Shown here: piece after piece, positions 1 through 6,082 of the stretch | Numbering within the stretch: position 1 is the stretch's first letter | How the letters are laid out: each line of letters starts with the position of its first letter | Assembly: GCA_022561675.1 (NCBI GenBank) | Contig: JADFQT010000132.1 | Span: 1 to 7,204 of the forward strand | DNA from: Chloroflexota bacterium | Lineage (GTDB): Bacteria > Chloroflexota > Dehalococcoidia > Lucifugimonadales > UBA3495 | Reading direction: 5' to 3' | DNA: 7,204 nucleotides | Made by a program: the position numbers and the translations under genes | Notes under the pieces: model-generated | What the model was told of the DNA's origin: nothing | The model's database searches: none | Seen by the model: the letters and a program-made list of their open reading frames with translations, nothing else

Positions 1-261
1 CGGTTCATCAAGGAACTGTTTGTCTTCGTGTCGGACCCAGCCGTGCCTCCGGACAACAACGCCGCCGAGCGAAGCCTGCGGCACCTGGTGATCAGTCGCA
101 AGATCAGCGGTGGCACCCGCTCCGACCGGGGCACCGACACCAAGCCTGTCCTGAGCCAGGTCGAAGGGATGACCCTGGCGTCTCTCTTCGGCACCTGGCG
201 GGCCAGAGGACTCAATCCCCTCCTGGAATGCCGCCGGTTGCTCACTTCCCCTCAACTCTGA
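1..261 (+). CDS. IS66-family transposase, C-terminal fragment (cut by the window edge)
   Basis: The frame is open from base 1 and ends at TGA 259-261, so this is the C-terminal end of a longer protein. The GTG at position 28 is internal, because the conserved reading continues upstream of it. The translation holds the hallmark end of IS66-type DDE transposases: DPAVPPDNNAAERSLR (the E of NNAAER is the last acidic residue of the DDE triad in this family), then RKISGGTRS, then LASLFGTWRARGLNP. These enzymes cut and join DNA ends to move their insertion sequence. An 8-residue stretch, PVLSQVEG (145-168), sits between GTDTK and MTLASLFG, where family members normally run straight through; it is encoded by an inserted repeat. 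Whether the copy is active cannot be judged, since most of the gene is off the window. I could not define the right terminal inverted repeat, because the left end needed for comparison is missing. Confidence 0.9.
   Translation, partial: RFIKELFVFVSDPAVPPDNNAAERSLRHLVISRKISGGTRSDRGTDTKPVLSQVEGMTLASLFGTWRARGLNPLLECRRLLTSPQL
145..168. repeat. 24-bp dispersed repeat inserted in frame in the transposase
   Basis: The stretch begins CCTGTCCTGAGCC and ends GGTCGAAGGG. It is exactly 24 bases, so the transposase frame is kept and eight residues (PVLSQVEG) are added. It splits a motif that is contiguous in IS66 transposases (GTDTK / MTLASLFGTW). The reverse complement begins CCCTTCGACC and contains GGCTCAGGACAGG. 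This resembles, from memory, a short repeat present in many copies in Chloroflexota and some other genomes. A short CCTG...CAGG inverted repeat (145-148 with 157-160) lies inside it. The insertion is visible in the sequence; its identity as a genome-wide repeat is recalled, not tested. Confidence 0.7.
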
Positions 262-365
262 ACAGTTACCTGGACCTGGCTAAAGCTGACCGGGGCTTGC
301 GCCTCACATCTTTTTCTTGTACTCTGGGGCATGCTAAATTTTGACCTGAAGGAGAAGGGGAAGGC
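262..365 (+). other. Gap between the transposase end and sodN
   Basis: This stretch of about 100 bp should contain the right end of the insertion sequence and the 5' leader of sodN. I see no convincing sigma-70 promoter: TTGTAC (317-322) and TAAATT (335-340) lie only 12 bp apart. I also see no paired TTGCAA-like Nur operator of the kind known from Streptomyces. The last 20 bases are purine-rich and act as the ribosome binding region of sodN. Confidence 0.5.
348..360 (+). promoter_or_regulatory. Ribosome binding region of sodN
   Basis: GAAGGAGAAGGGG precedes the ATG at 366. The AAGGAG core (349-354) lies 11 bases upstream and the GGGG run (357-360) lies 5 bases upstream. An in-frame TGA at 342-344, with no other start codon between it and 366, fixes the sodN start. 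Confidence 0.75.
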
Positions 366-410
366 ATGTTTAATCCATTCGTCTGGCTAAGGATACCGAC
401 CGCTGAAGCC
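366..410 (+). other. Cleaved leader peptide of SodN
   Basis: It encodes MFNPFVWLRIPTAEA, immediately before the His that must become the free N-terminus to bind nickel. Its length matches the 14-residue Streptomyces leader. The cleavage point is inferred from the position of HCDIPCG. Confidence 0.8.
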
Positions 411-839
411 CATTGCGATATCCCCTGCGGTATATACGACCCCATCGCCGCCAAGATCGCCGCCCAGACGGTACAGAAGATGGTACTGCGCATCCAGAGT
501 CTGGAGCCCCCTGGGGCTGATGCCGACGCGGAGGCCCGCCACGCCTACGCCAACACCATGTCTCGCTACGCCACGGTCAAGGAAGAGCATGGGGAAATCT
601 GTAAACGCGAGTTGAGTATCCTGTGGGCGGACTATGCCTGGCCCAATATGCCCGCCGGGTTCGACCTGCATGGGAGCTTTAACCAGGCACTGAAACTGGC
701 CGGCCGCTGCAAGCAAACCGTGGACATGGCCGCCTGCGAAGAGTTAGTGTCGGCGGTAGACAACATCGCCACGGCCTTCTGGGCCACCAAAAACGTTACT
801 TATAGCGACCCCAACGCCGCTGCGCGCTACGGCACCTAG
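366..839 (+). CDS. sodN: Nickel-containing superoxide dismutase precursor
   Basis: This enzyme converts superoxide to oxygen and hydrogen peroxide at a mononuclear nickel site. The 157-residue product has a 15-residue leader, MFNPFVWLRIPTAEA, followed by HCDIPCGIYDP (residues 16-26). That is the family's nickel hook: after cleavage His16 becomes His1, whose amino group and imidazole bind Ni, with Cys17 (Cys2) and Cys21 (Cys6) as thiolate ligands. Tyr24 matches Tyr9 near the active site. Further family motifs are EPPGADADAEARHAYANT, YATVKEEHGEICKRELSILWADY, and the C-terminal VDNIATAFWATKN. The mature part is about 142 residues, longer than the Streptomyces enzyme (about 117) and more like the cyanobacterial type. 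The start is fixed by an upstream in-frame stop and a strong ribosome binding site. Known relatives need the peptidase SodX to remove the leader, and no sodX is visible nearby. The leader ends AEA, which could also suit signal peptidase I, but it is short for a Sec signal. The gene converges on the heme genes and is probably transcribed alone. Confidence 0.95.
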   Translation: MFNPFVWLRIPTAEAHCDIPCGIYDPIAAKIAAQTVQKMVLRIQSLEPPGADADAEARHAYANTMSRYATVKEEHGEICKRELSILWADYAWPNMPAGFDLHGSFNQALKLAGRCKQTVDMAACEELVSAVDNIATAFWATKNVTYSDPNAAARYGT

Positions 840-850
840 CCACAAAAGTA

Positions 851-878
851 GTAGGGGCGTACGGCCGTGCGCCCCTAC
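851..878. repeat. 28-bp near-perfect palindrome between convergent sodN and hemL
   Basis: GTAGGGGCG (851-859) is mirrored by CGCCCCTAC (870-878) around a TACGGCCGTG centre. Only one symmetric base pair breaks the palindrome, and it would be a G-U pair in RNA. The element starts 12 bases after the sodN stop. It resembles short dispersed palindromes with GTAGGGGC...GCCCCTAC ends that I recall from Chloroflexota and cyanobacteria. It could fold in transcripts from both directions and help end sodN and hemL transcription, but no T-run follows on either strand, so a standard intrinsic terminator is not shown. Confidence 0.75.
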
Positions 879-934
879 AGCGTCTTCATCCTACCGGGTA
901 CATCCCACTGCCACGTCCAGTCCGCCAGTATCTC

Positions 935-2221
935 CTAGCCCAGCCCCGACAAAGCCTCGGCTGCCTTTTCTACCGTACGGTCTATGTCTTCATCGGTATG
1001 GGCTAGGGAGACGAAAGCAGCCTCGAACTGGGAGGGGGCGAAGTAAACTCCCCGCTCCAGCATGGCGTGGAAGTACCGGCCATATTGGGCTGCGTCGGCC
1101 CGCTCTACGCCGGCCAGCGAATCCACCGGGCCGCCGGTAAAGAACCCGGTAAGCATGGAGCCGACGCGGTTGATGGTGGAGGGCACCTGTGCCTGCTTGA
1201 ATGCCTGGGTTAACCCGTGGGCCAGCCGCTGCCCCAACGCCTCCAGTCGCTCGTAGGTACCGGGCTGCTGAAGCTCCCTTAAAGTGGCCAATCCGGCCGT
1301 AACCGCCAGAGGATTACCCGAAAGGGTTCCGGCCTGGTACATGGGGCCCAGAGGAGCCACCATTTCCATGATTTCCGCCCTTCCGCCGTAGGCTCCCACC
1401 GGCAGTCCTCCACCAATGATCTTGCCCAGGCAGGTGATGTCCGGGGTCAGATCAAACAACTCCTGAGCCCCACCAGGAGCCACTCGGAAGCCGGTAATCA
1501 CCTCATCCAAAATCAGCAGCGCACCGCTCTCGGCGGTAATTCGGCTCAGGCCGGCCAGGAACCCCTCGGCCGGAGGAACCACGCCCATGTTGCCGGCCAC
1601 CGGCTCCACTATGACGGCGGCGATGTCCCCGGGATGCGATTCAAAGAGCTGCTCCACCGAGGTCAGGTCGTTGTAGTCGGCCACCAGGGTTTCCCTAGCA
1701 TAGGAATCCGGAACTCCGGCGCTGGTGGGAATTCCGTGGGTCATGGCGCCGGAGCCCGCCTTGACCAGCAGTCCATCAGCGTGGCCGTGGTAGCAGCCTG
1801 AGAACTTGATTATTTTGGAGCGTCCGGTAAACGCCCGGGCCAGGCGCAAGGCGCTCATGCAGGCCTCGGTACCCGAGTTGACCAGCCGCACCTTCTCTAT
1901 GGATGGAATGGCCTGGCAAATCAGCCGGGCCAGCTCCACCTCCAGCTCCACCGGCGCGCCAAAGCTGGTGCCCACCTCGGCGGCCTTCTTCAGCGCCTCC
2001 ACCACCTTGGAATGGGCATGCCCCAACACCAGGGGCCCCCAGGAGCTTAGAAAGTCGATGTATTCGTTACCATCCACGTCCCAGACCCGGCTGCCCTTTC
2101 CCCGAGCCAAGAACGGCGGGGTACCGCCCACGGCGCGGAAGGAGCGGACCGGGCTGTTGACCCCGCCGGGAATGTATTTTTGAGCCTCGGCAAAGAGCCG
2201 CTGCGATTTAGATTGGTTCAT
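935..2221 (-). CDS. hemL: Glutamate-1-semialdehyde 2,1-aminomutase
   Basis: This PLP enzyme turns glutamate-1-semialdehyde, the product of GluTR, into 5-aminolevulinate, the second step of the C5 tetrapyrrole pathway. The 428-residue length matches the family (about 426-430). Landmarks, in order: the N-terminal YIPGGVNSPVRSF (16-28), the phosphate-binding loop VNSGTEA (114-120), YHGHADG (144-150), the cofactor-ring aspartate in LILDEVITGFR (Asp239), the Schiff-base lysine in LGKIIGGGLPVGAYGG (Lys267), and GTLSGNPLA (298-306). The class III aminotransferase family also includes ornithine and diaminobutyrate enzymes, but these motifs fit GSA aminomutase specifically. The ATG lies only 6 bp after the hemB stop, with a weak GGG-containing site upstream, so it is probably translated by coupling to hemB. 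It is the last gene of the minus-strand cluster, facing sodN. Confidence 0.97.
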   Translation of the reverse strand: MNQSKSQRLFAEAQKYIPGGVNSPVRSFRAVGGTPPFLARGKGSRVWDVDGNEYIDFLSSWGPLVLGHAHSKVVEALKKAAEVGTSFGAPVELEVELARLICQAIPSIEKVRLVNSGTEACMSALRLARAFTGRSKIIKFSGCYHGHADGLLVKAGSGAMTHGIPTSAGVPDSYARETLVADYNDLTSVEQLFESHPGDIAAVIVEPVAGNMGVVPPAEGFLAGLSRITAESGALLILDEVITGFRVAPGGAQELFDLTPDITCLGKIIGGGLPVGAYGGRAEIMEMVAPLGPMYQAGTLSGNPLAVTAGLATLRELQQPGTYERLEALGQRLAHGLTQAFKQAQVPSTINRVGSMLTGFFTGGPVDSLAGVERADAAQYGRYFHAMLERGVYFAPSQFEAAFVSLAHTDEDIDRTVEKAAEALSGLG

Positions 2222-2227
2222 AAATTG

Positions 2228-3211
2228 CTAATCCCGGCCCTGGAGCCAGCGGGCGACCTCCTTGGCGTGGTAGGTAATAATGATGTCCGCGCCGGCCCGC
2301 TGGATAGAGGTGAGCAGCTCCAGGGTCACCGGCTTCTCGTCCAACCAGCCCTGCTGGGAGGCTGCCTTGACCATGGAGTATTCGCCGCTGACGTTGTAGG
2401 CAGCCAGAGGGTAATCGAACCGGTCCCGGGCCTGCCGGATGACGTCCAGATAGGCCAGGGCCGGCTTGACCATTACGATATCCGCGCCCTCGGCTATGTC
2501 GGTTTCTATCTCGCGCATGGCCATGCGCCGGTTGGCCGGGTCCATCTGATAGCTGCGGCGGTCCCCGAACTGGGGCGTGGAATCGGCAGCCACCCGGAAG
2601 GGACCGTAGAAGGCGGAGGCGTACTTCGCAGCGTAGCCCATGATGGGCACGTTCTGCTCGCCGGCCCGATCCAGCGCCTCCCGAATCGCCCGCACCTGGC
2701 CATCCATCATCGCCGAGGGGGCCACCAGGTCGGCGCCGGCCTGAACCTGGGCCAAGGCGCTGCGGGCCAGCAGCTCCAGAGTCTGGTCGTTGTCCACCTT
2801 GCCGTTTTCAATCACCCCGCAGTGGCCGTGGTCGGTGTACTCGCAAAGGCAGACATCGGTGACCACCAGCAGCTGGGGAGCCGCCTGCTTGATCACCTTG
2901 ATAGCTTCCTGGATGATGCCTTCCGGGTCGTAAGCGCCGGTGCCCAGCGGGTCCTTCTCGGCGGGAAGACCGAACAGCAGCACTCCAGGGATCCCCAGCT
3001 CCGCCACCTGCCCGACCTCTTCGGCCAGCATGTCCAGGGAAAAGTGGTAACAGCCCGGCATGGGCTCGATGGGCTGGCGGACTCCCTGGCCGTGGGTGAC
3101 GAACAGGGGGTAGATGAAGCTGGAGGCGGAGAGCCTGGTTTCTCGTATCAGGGAGCGCACCGGCTCCAACTCCCGCACCCTTCTCAATCGCATATCCGGA
3201 AAGCTAACCAT
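2228..3211 (-). CDS. hemB: Porphobilinogen synthase (delta-aminolevulinic acid dehydratase)
   Basis: It condenses two 5-aminolevulinate molecules into porphobilinogen, the third step of tetrapyrrole synthesis, in the cytoplasm. The 327-residue product matches the family length. It carries the N-terminal RRVRELEPVRSLIRET region, the zinc-binding motif DVCLCEYTDHGHCG with all three cysteines (Cys121, Cys123, Cys131), and both active-site lysines: Lys196 in MGYAAKYASAFYGPFR and Lys249 in MVKPALAYLD (the Schiff-base lysine). The cysteines mark it as a zinc-type enzyme rather than the magnesium-only type with aspartates. The ATG at 3209-3211 has GGAG (minus strand, 3219-3222) seven bases upstream, a clear ribosome binding site. 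A 263-bp gap separates it from the preceding cobA-hemD, so hemB-hemL may have their own promoter, while hemL follows almost without spacing. Confidence 0.97.
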   Translation of the reverse strand: MVSFPDMRLRRVRELEPVRSLIRETRLSASSFIYPLFVTHGQGVRQPIEPMPGCYHFSLDMLAEEVGQVAELGIPGVLLFGLPAEKDPLGTGAYDPEGIIQEAIKVIKQAAPQLLVVTDVCLCEYTDHGHCGVIENGKVDNDQTLELLARSALAQVQAGADLVAPSAMMDGQVRAIREALDRAGEQNVPIMGYAAKYASAFYGPFRVAADSTPQFGDRRSYQMDPANRRMAMREIETDIAEGADIVMVKPALAYLDVIRQARDRFDYPLAAYNVSGEYSMVKAASQQGWLDEKPVTLELLTSIQRAGADIIITYHAKEVARWLQGRD

Positions 3212-3262
3212 AAAACATCTCCACAGACGTCATCGCAGACTCCCGCGCTTGAATAATCGCCG

Positions 3263-3280
3263 GCCGCCGGCGCCGGTGGC
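3263..3280 (-). other. 18-bp GC-rich palindrome in the hemB leader
   Basis: GCCGCCGGCGCCGGTGGC is self-complementary apart from one symmetric pair that would be G-U in RNA. In the hemB leader it could form a stem of about seven pairs with a small loop, some 50 bases before the start codon. No T-run follows in the direction of hemB, so a terminator is unlikely. It could be an operator or mRNA structure, or chance in GC-rich DNA. Confidence 0.4.
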
Positions 3281-3310
3281 ATTAGTAACCATCTCAAAAA
3301 GTCACCCCAA
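3281..3310 (-). promoter_or_regulatory. Possible sigma-70-like promoter for hemB-hemL
   Basis: On the minus strand TTGGGG (3305-3310) and ACTAAT (3281-3286) are separated by 18 bp and lie about 70-100 bp upstream of hemB. Both boxes are weak matches. The main support is the long gap before hemB. Confidence 0.2.
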
Positions 3311-3410
3311 GGGAAGCAAGGAGTCTAAAGCCCCTCGGCAGACGGTCCTGACGACATTGGCTATGGTGTAACTGCCGCACTGACTCGTGAGGTTTTACGG
3401 GCGCAGGATT

Positions 3411-3446
3411 TAGATTCCTCAGTCGCTTCGCTCCTTCGGAATGACA
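3411..3446. repeat. Dispersed-type intergenic repeat (GATTCCTC...GGAATGACA)
   Basis: The plus strand reads TAGATTCCTCAGTCGC at the left end and CCTTCGGAATGACA at the right end, with ATTCC (3414-3418) mirrored by GGAAT (3438-3442). The pattern resembles a short repeat of the form AGATTC...GCTTCGCTC...GAATGACA that I recall in many copies between genes in Chloroflexota and other phyla. The TAGATTC that opens it recurs at 3462-3468, 51 bp away, which suggests the end of a second, partial copy next to the cobA-hemD stop. Copy number in this genome is unknown. Confidence 0.6.
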
Positions 3447-3474
3447 TGGGTGGTTTCAAGATAGATTCTTAACC

Positions 3475-5043
3475 CTAGACTTTTAAATCCCGGTGGGGCG
3501 CTGGCTCCCCTTCCCAGTGGGACACCAGGGCCTTCATCAGCCCTTCGACGGTGGCTTCTCTGGCCACCAGGTCGACCCGCAGCCCCAGTTCGGCGGCGGT
3601 TGCGGCGGTCACCGGTCCGATGCAGGCGATAAGGCTGGAGGCCAGAAGCTCCTTGTCGCCACCGAGCAGCTCCATCAGGTTGCGAACGGTCGAGGAGCTG
3701 GTAAAGGTCACCACGTCCACTCCTTCTTGCAGCAGCTGGCGGGCCCGCTCCGACGCGCCGGACGGCGTGACGGTGCGGTAAGCCGTCACCCGCCGCACCT
3801 GCGCTCCCAGTCCGGCCAGTCCCTCCGCCAGAGCTTCTCGTCCGATGTCCGCCCCGGGGAGTAAAACCGGCACGCCGCTCCAGTCTTTATCCGATAGCTC
3901 TGCGACAACCGCCTCGGAAGTGGAGCTGGCCGGAACAAAGTCGGCCCGGATGCCCTGCTGAGCCAGGGCCTGGGCGGTGGCCGGACCGATGGCCCCAATG
4001 GTGGCGTTGGCGAAGGCTCGCGCGTCCTTCCCCTGAGCCGCCAGCCGGGCGAACACCGCATCCACGGCGTTTGTGCTGGCGAAGATGATCCAATGGGAAT
4101 CCAGCTCAGCCCCCCGGACCGAGAACCGCTCCAAAGCCCGGTCTAACTCCAGATCCAGTTCCCGGTAGTCTTCCAACGGGGCGATCTCTATGGAGGGAAG
4201 TTCCACCGGCTGAGCTCCCGCCTGCTCCAACAGCTCCCGCAGCTTGGAGGCCTGGGTGCGGGAGCGGGTGATCAGCACCCTCTTGCCCCGGGAGTCCCCC
4301 CGGTCGAACCAGCGAAGCCGTTCCCGCAAGGCCACCACGGGCCCGATCACCGCCACCACCGGCGGCTTCAGCCCCGCTTCCTGGCCCCGCGCCACGATGT
4401 CTTCCAGACAGCCGGTGACGGTTCGCTGCTGGGTCCAGGTGCCCCACTGGATCAGCGCTACCGGAGTGCTCCCCGGCATGCCCTCCTTGGCGAGGGTTTC
4501 CAGAATAGACTGCAATGCGGCCCAGCCCATCAGAACCACCAGCGTGCCGCCGGTGCGGGCCAGTACCTCCCAGGGGACGGTCGACTCGGGCTTGGAGGGG
4601 TCCTCGCTGCCGCTGACCACCGTGAAAAGGCTGGAAACCCGCCGGTGGGTAACGGGAATCCCGGCGTAGGCCGCCGCTGCAATGGCGGAGGTGATGCCCG
4701 GTACCACCTCAAAAGGGATGTCATGCTCGGCCAGGGCCAGGGCTTCCTCGCCGCCCCGTCCGAAGACGAAGGGGTCGCCGCCCTTGAGCCGCACCACCAC
4801 CTTGCCCTCGGCAGCCCGATCCACCAACAGCCGGTTGATCTGCTCTTGAGTCAGAGCCTGGCGTCCCCGCTCCTTACCGACGAACACCCGCTCCGCCGTT
4901 TCGGGAGCCGATTCCAGCAGCGAAGGGTCCATGAGCCGGTCGTAGACCACCACTTGAGCTTGCTCCACGCAACGCAGCCCCTTCACCGTGATCAGCCCCG
5001 GGTCGCCGGGCCCAGCCCCTACCAGAAATACTTTACCGGCCAA
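3475..5043 (-). CDS. cobA-hemD: Bifunctional uroporphyrinogen-III C-methyltransferase / uroporphyrinogen-III synthase fusion
   Basis: This 522-residue fusion would close and invert the linear tetrapyrrole made by HemC (HemD part) and then methylate uroporphyrinogen III at C2 and C7 with S-adenosylmethionine to give precorrin-2 (CobA/SUMT part). The methyltransferase half (about 1-245) has the glycine-rich VGAGPGDPGLITVKG (8-22), VVVYDRL (31-37), RLKGGDPFVFGRGGEE (85-100), the VPGITSA loop (114-120), GIPVTHR (128-134) and LVVLMG (168-173). The synthase half (about 253-505) starts GKRVLITRS and contains IIFASTNAVDAVF (319-331), the VTFTSSSTV segment (445-453) and CIGPVTAATAAELGL (474-488), typical of HemD's two-lobed fold. 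The initiation codon is TTG (5041-5043), with AAGGA nine bases upstream on the minus strand; the nearest upstream ATG frame hits a stop first. A gap of 103 bp separates it from hemC. The fusion is known in Firmicutes and Chloroflexota and points to siroheme or cobalamin as a product. Confidence 0.96.
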   Translation of the reverse strand: MAGKVFLVGAGPGDPGLITVKGLRCVEQAQVVVYDRLMDPSLLESAPETAERVFVGKERGRQALTQEQINRLLVDRAAEGKVVVRLKGGDPFVFGRGGEEALALAEHDIPFEVVPGITSAIAAAAYAGIPVTHRRVSSLFTVVSGSEDPSKPESTVPWEVLARTGGTLVVLMGWAALQSILETLAKEGMPGSTPVALIQWGTWTQQRTVTGCLEDIVARGQEAGLKPPVVAVIGPVVALRERLRWFDRGDSRGKRVLITRSRTQASKLRELLEQAGAQPVELPSIEIAPLEDYRELDLELDRALERFSVRGAELDSHWIIFASTNAVDAVFARLAAQGKDARAFANATIGAIGPATAQALAQQGIRADFVPASSTSEAVVAELSDKDWSGVPVLLPGADIGREALAEGLAGLGAQVRRVTAYRTVTPSGASERARQLLQEGVDVVTFTSSSTVRNLMELLGGDKELLASSLIACIGPVTAATAAELGLRVDLVAREATVEGLMKALVSHWEGEPAPHRDLKV

Positions 5044-5146
5044 AATCGTCTATCCTTGGGACTCCTGGTTTCCCATTCTCGGTCGAGGGGCAAAATTCGT
5101 TCTAGTCTGGTTAAACTTGTTCCAAGGGAGAAAAAAGAAAATTGCG
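5044..5146 (-). other. Gap between hemC and cobA-hemD
   Basis: No gene is supported. Next to hemC it has a T-rich run on the minus strand. Further on lies a weak promoter-like pair, TTGGAA and TAGAAC, only 15 bp apart, which I would not call with confidence. The AAGGA ribosome binding site for the TTG start of cobA-hemD is at the far end. Confidence 0.5.
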
Positions 5147-5157
5147 CTAGCCCGCGC
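5131..5157 (-). terminator. Weak terminator- or attenuator-like site after hemC
   Basis: On the minus strand GCGC (5154-5157) and GCGC (5144-5147) can pair around the hemC stop codon. They are followed at once by AATTTTCTTTTTT. The stem is only four or five pairs, so full termination is doubtful; partial attenuation before cobA-hemD is possible. Confidence 0.3.
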
Positions 5158-6082
5158 CGGCTTGCAGCGCCTCCACCAGCTCGCTGCTCCCCTGCTCGAC
5201 CAATGCCTGGTAAGCGTTCCTGGCCAGCTGGTGCGGGGCCTCGATTGAGCCGGACAGCCGGGTGCGGAACACGGAGCTACCGTCCGGAGTGGACATGAAC
5301 ACCCTCAGGTGAAGGGCCTTCCCTTCGGCCTGGGCGTAGGCTCCCACCGGAAGCTGGCATCCTCCCCCCAGTAACTCCAAAAAGCCGCGCTCGGCGGTAG
5401 CTACGCTCCGGCTGGCCGAATGGTCCACCCGGGCCAACATCTCCCGCATTCGGTCGTCGTCAGCTCGCATCTCCGCCGCCAGCACCCCCTGCCCGGGAGG
5501 CGGCACGAACTCCTCCAACGAAAGGTATTCAGAGACTCGCTCGGTCAATCCCAAACGCACCAGCCCGGCCGCGGCTAGAACTACTCCGTCGTACTCGTCG
5601 CTCTCGGCTTTGGCCAGCCGGGTTTCGACGTTGCCCCGTACCGGCAACACTTGCACCTGAGGGTTGCAATCCTTGAGCTGGGCTGCGCGACGAGGGCTGC
5701 TGGTGCCAATGCGGGCTCCCGCTGGCAGTTGGGTTAGTGTGCAACCCCAACGATTGACCAGCACGTCTCTGGGATCCTGCCGCTCCAGCAGGGCCCCCAA
5801 CTCCAGTCCGTCCGGCAGCTGGGTAGGCAGGTCCTTGAGACTATGGACCGCCAGGTCCAACTGCCCGGAGAGCAGCTGCTGCTCGATCTCCTTGACGAAA
5901 ACACCCAGACCCATTCCGACCAGGGGAGCGGCGGAGTTGGCGTCGCCCTGGGTACGGACCGTGTTGACCTGGAAATGCAGTTCCGGATAGAGGGGCCTGA
6001 GATTCGCCAGCACCAACTCAGTCTGGAGCAACGCCAGGGCGCTCCCCCGAGTACCCACCTTGACGACGTTACTTGTCGTCAA
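5147..6082 (-). CDS. hemC: Porphobilinogen deaminase (hydroxymethylbilane synthase)
   Basis: It joins four porphobilinogen units into the linear hydroxymethylbilane, using a covalently bound dipyrromethane cofactor. Counted from the TTG at 6080-6082, the product has 311 residues, close to the 313 of E. coli. Visible landmarks are VGTRGSALALLQ (9-20), HSLKDLPT with the catalytic Asp84, GTSSPRRAAQL (126-136), RGNVETRL (149-156), the PPPGQG motif (194-199) and the cofactor-attaching Cys242 in GGGCQLPVGAYA. Both key residues fall at their E. coli numbers, which favours the TTG start. An ATG at 6136 in the same frame would add 18 unlike residues and lacks a well-spaced ribosome binding site. With the TTG start the gene overlaps the end of hemA by 14 bases, so the two are very likely co-transcribed and coupled in translation. 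Confidence 0.96.
   Translation of the reverse strand: MTTSNVVKVGTRGSALALLQTELVLANLRPLYPELHFQVNTVRTQGDANSAAPLVGMGLGVFVKEIEQQLLSGQLDLAVHSLKDLPTQLPDGLELGALLERQDPRDVLVNRWGCTLTQLPAGARIGTSSPRRAAQLKDCNPQVQVLPVRGNVETRLAKAESDEYDGVVLAAAGLVRLGLTERVSEYLSLEEFVPPPGQGVLAAEMRADDDRMREMLARVDHSASRSVATAERGFLELLGGGCQLPVGAYAQAEGKALHLRVFMSTPDGSSVFRTRLSGSIEAPHQLARNAYQALVEQGSSELVEALQAGAG

Larger units (their letters stand above)
3212..3474 (-). other. 263-bp gap upstream of hemB
   Basis: No gene is supported here. Read on the minus strand, it holds a dispersed-type repeat next to the end of cobA-hemD (about 3411-3446), a possible promoter (3281-3310), a GC-rich palindrome (3263-3280) and the hemB ribosome binding site (3218-3223). 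I recognise no riboswitch or T-box. A plus-strand open frame across 3114-3371 has no recognisable protein motif and overlaps hemB antisense. Confidence 0.6.

Noticed and set aside
262..340. Defined right inverted repeat of the IS66 element
   Set aside because: The left end is outside the window, so no terminal repeat or target duplication can be paired.
387..716. A 109-codon minus-strand frame opposite sodN
   Set aside because: sodN is certain from its nickel-hook motif; the opposite frame is a shadow without similarity to a known protein.
2180..3256. A 358-codon open frame on the plus strand opposite hemB
   Set aside because: It is antisense to hemB, which has all its catalytic motifs, and its own translation shows no recognisable domain. 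Long antisense frames are expected in GC-rich genes.
3212..3474. A riboswitch (cobalamin or other) upstream of hemB
   Set aside because: I could not find the conserved core elements of the cobalamin riboswitch or a T-box; the gap is better explained by repeats and a short leader.
4645..5298. A 217-codon plus-strand frame across the cobA-hemD and hemC ends
   Set aside because: It runs antisense to two well-supported genes and has no family motif or ribosome binding evidence.
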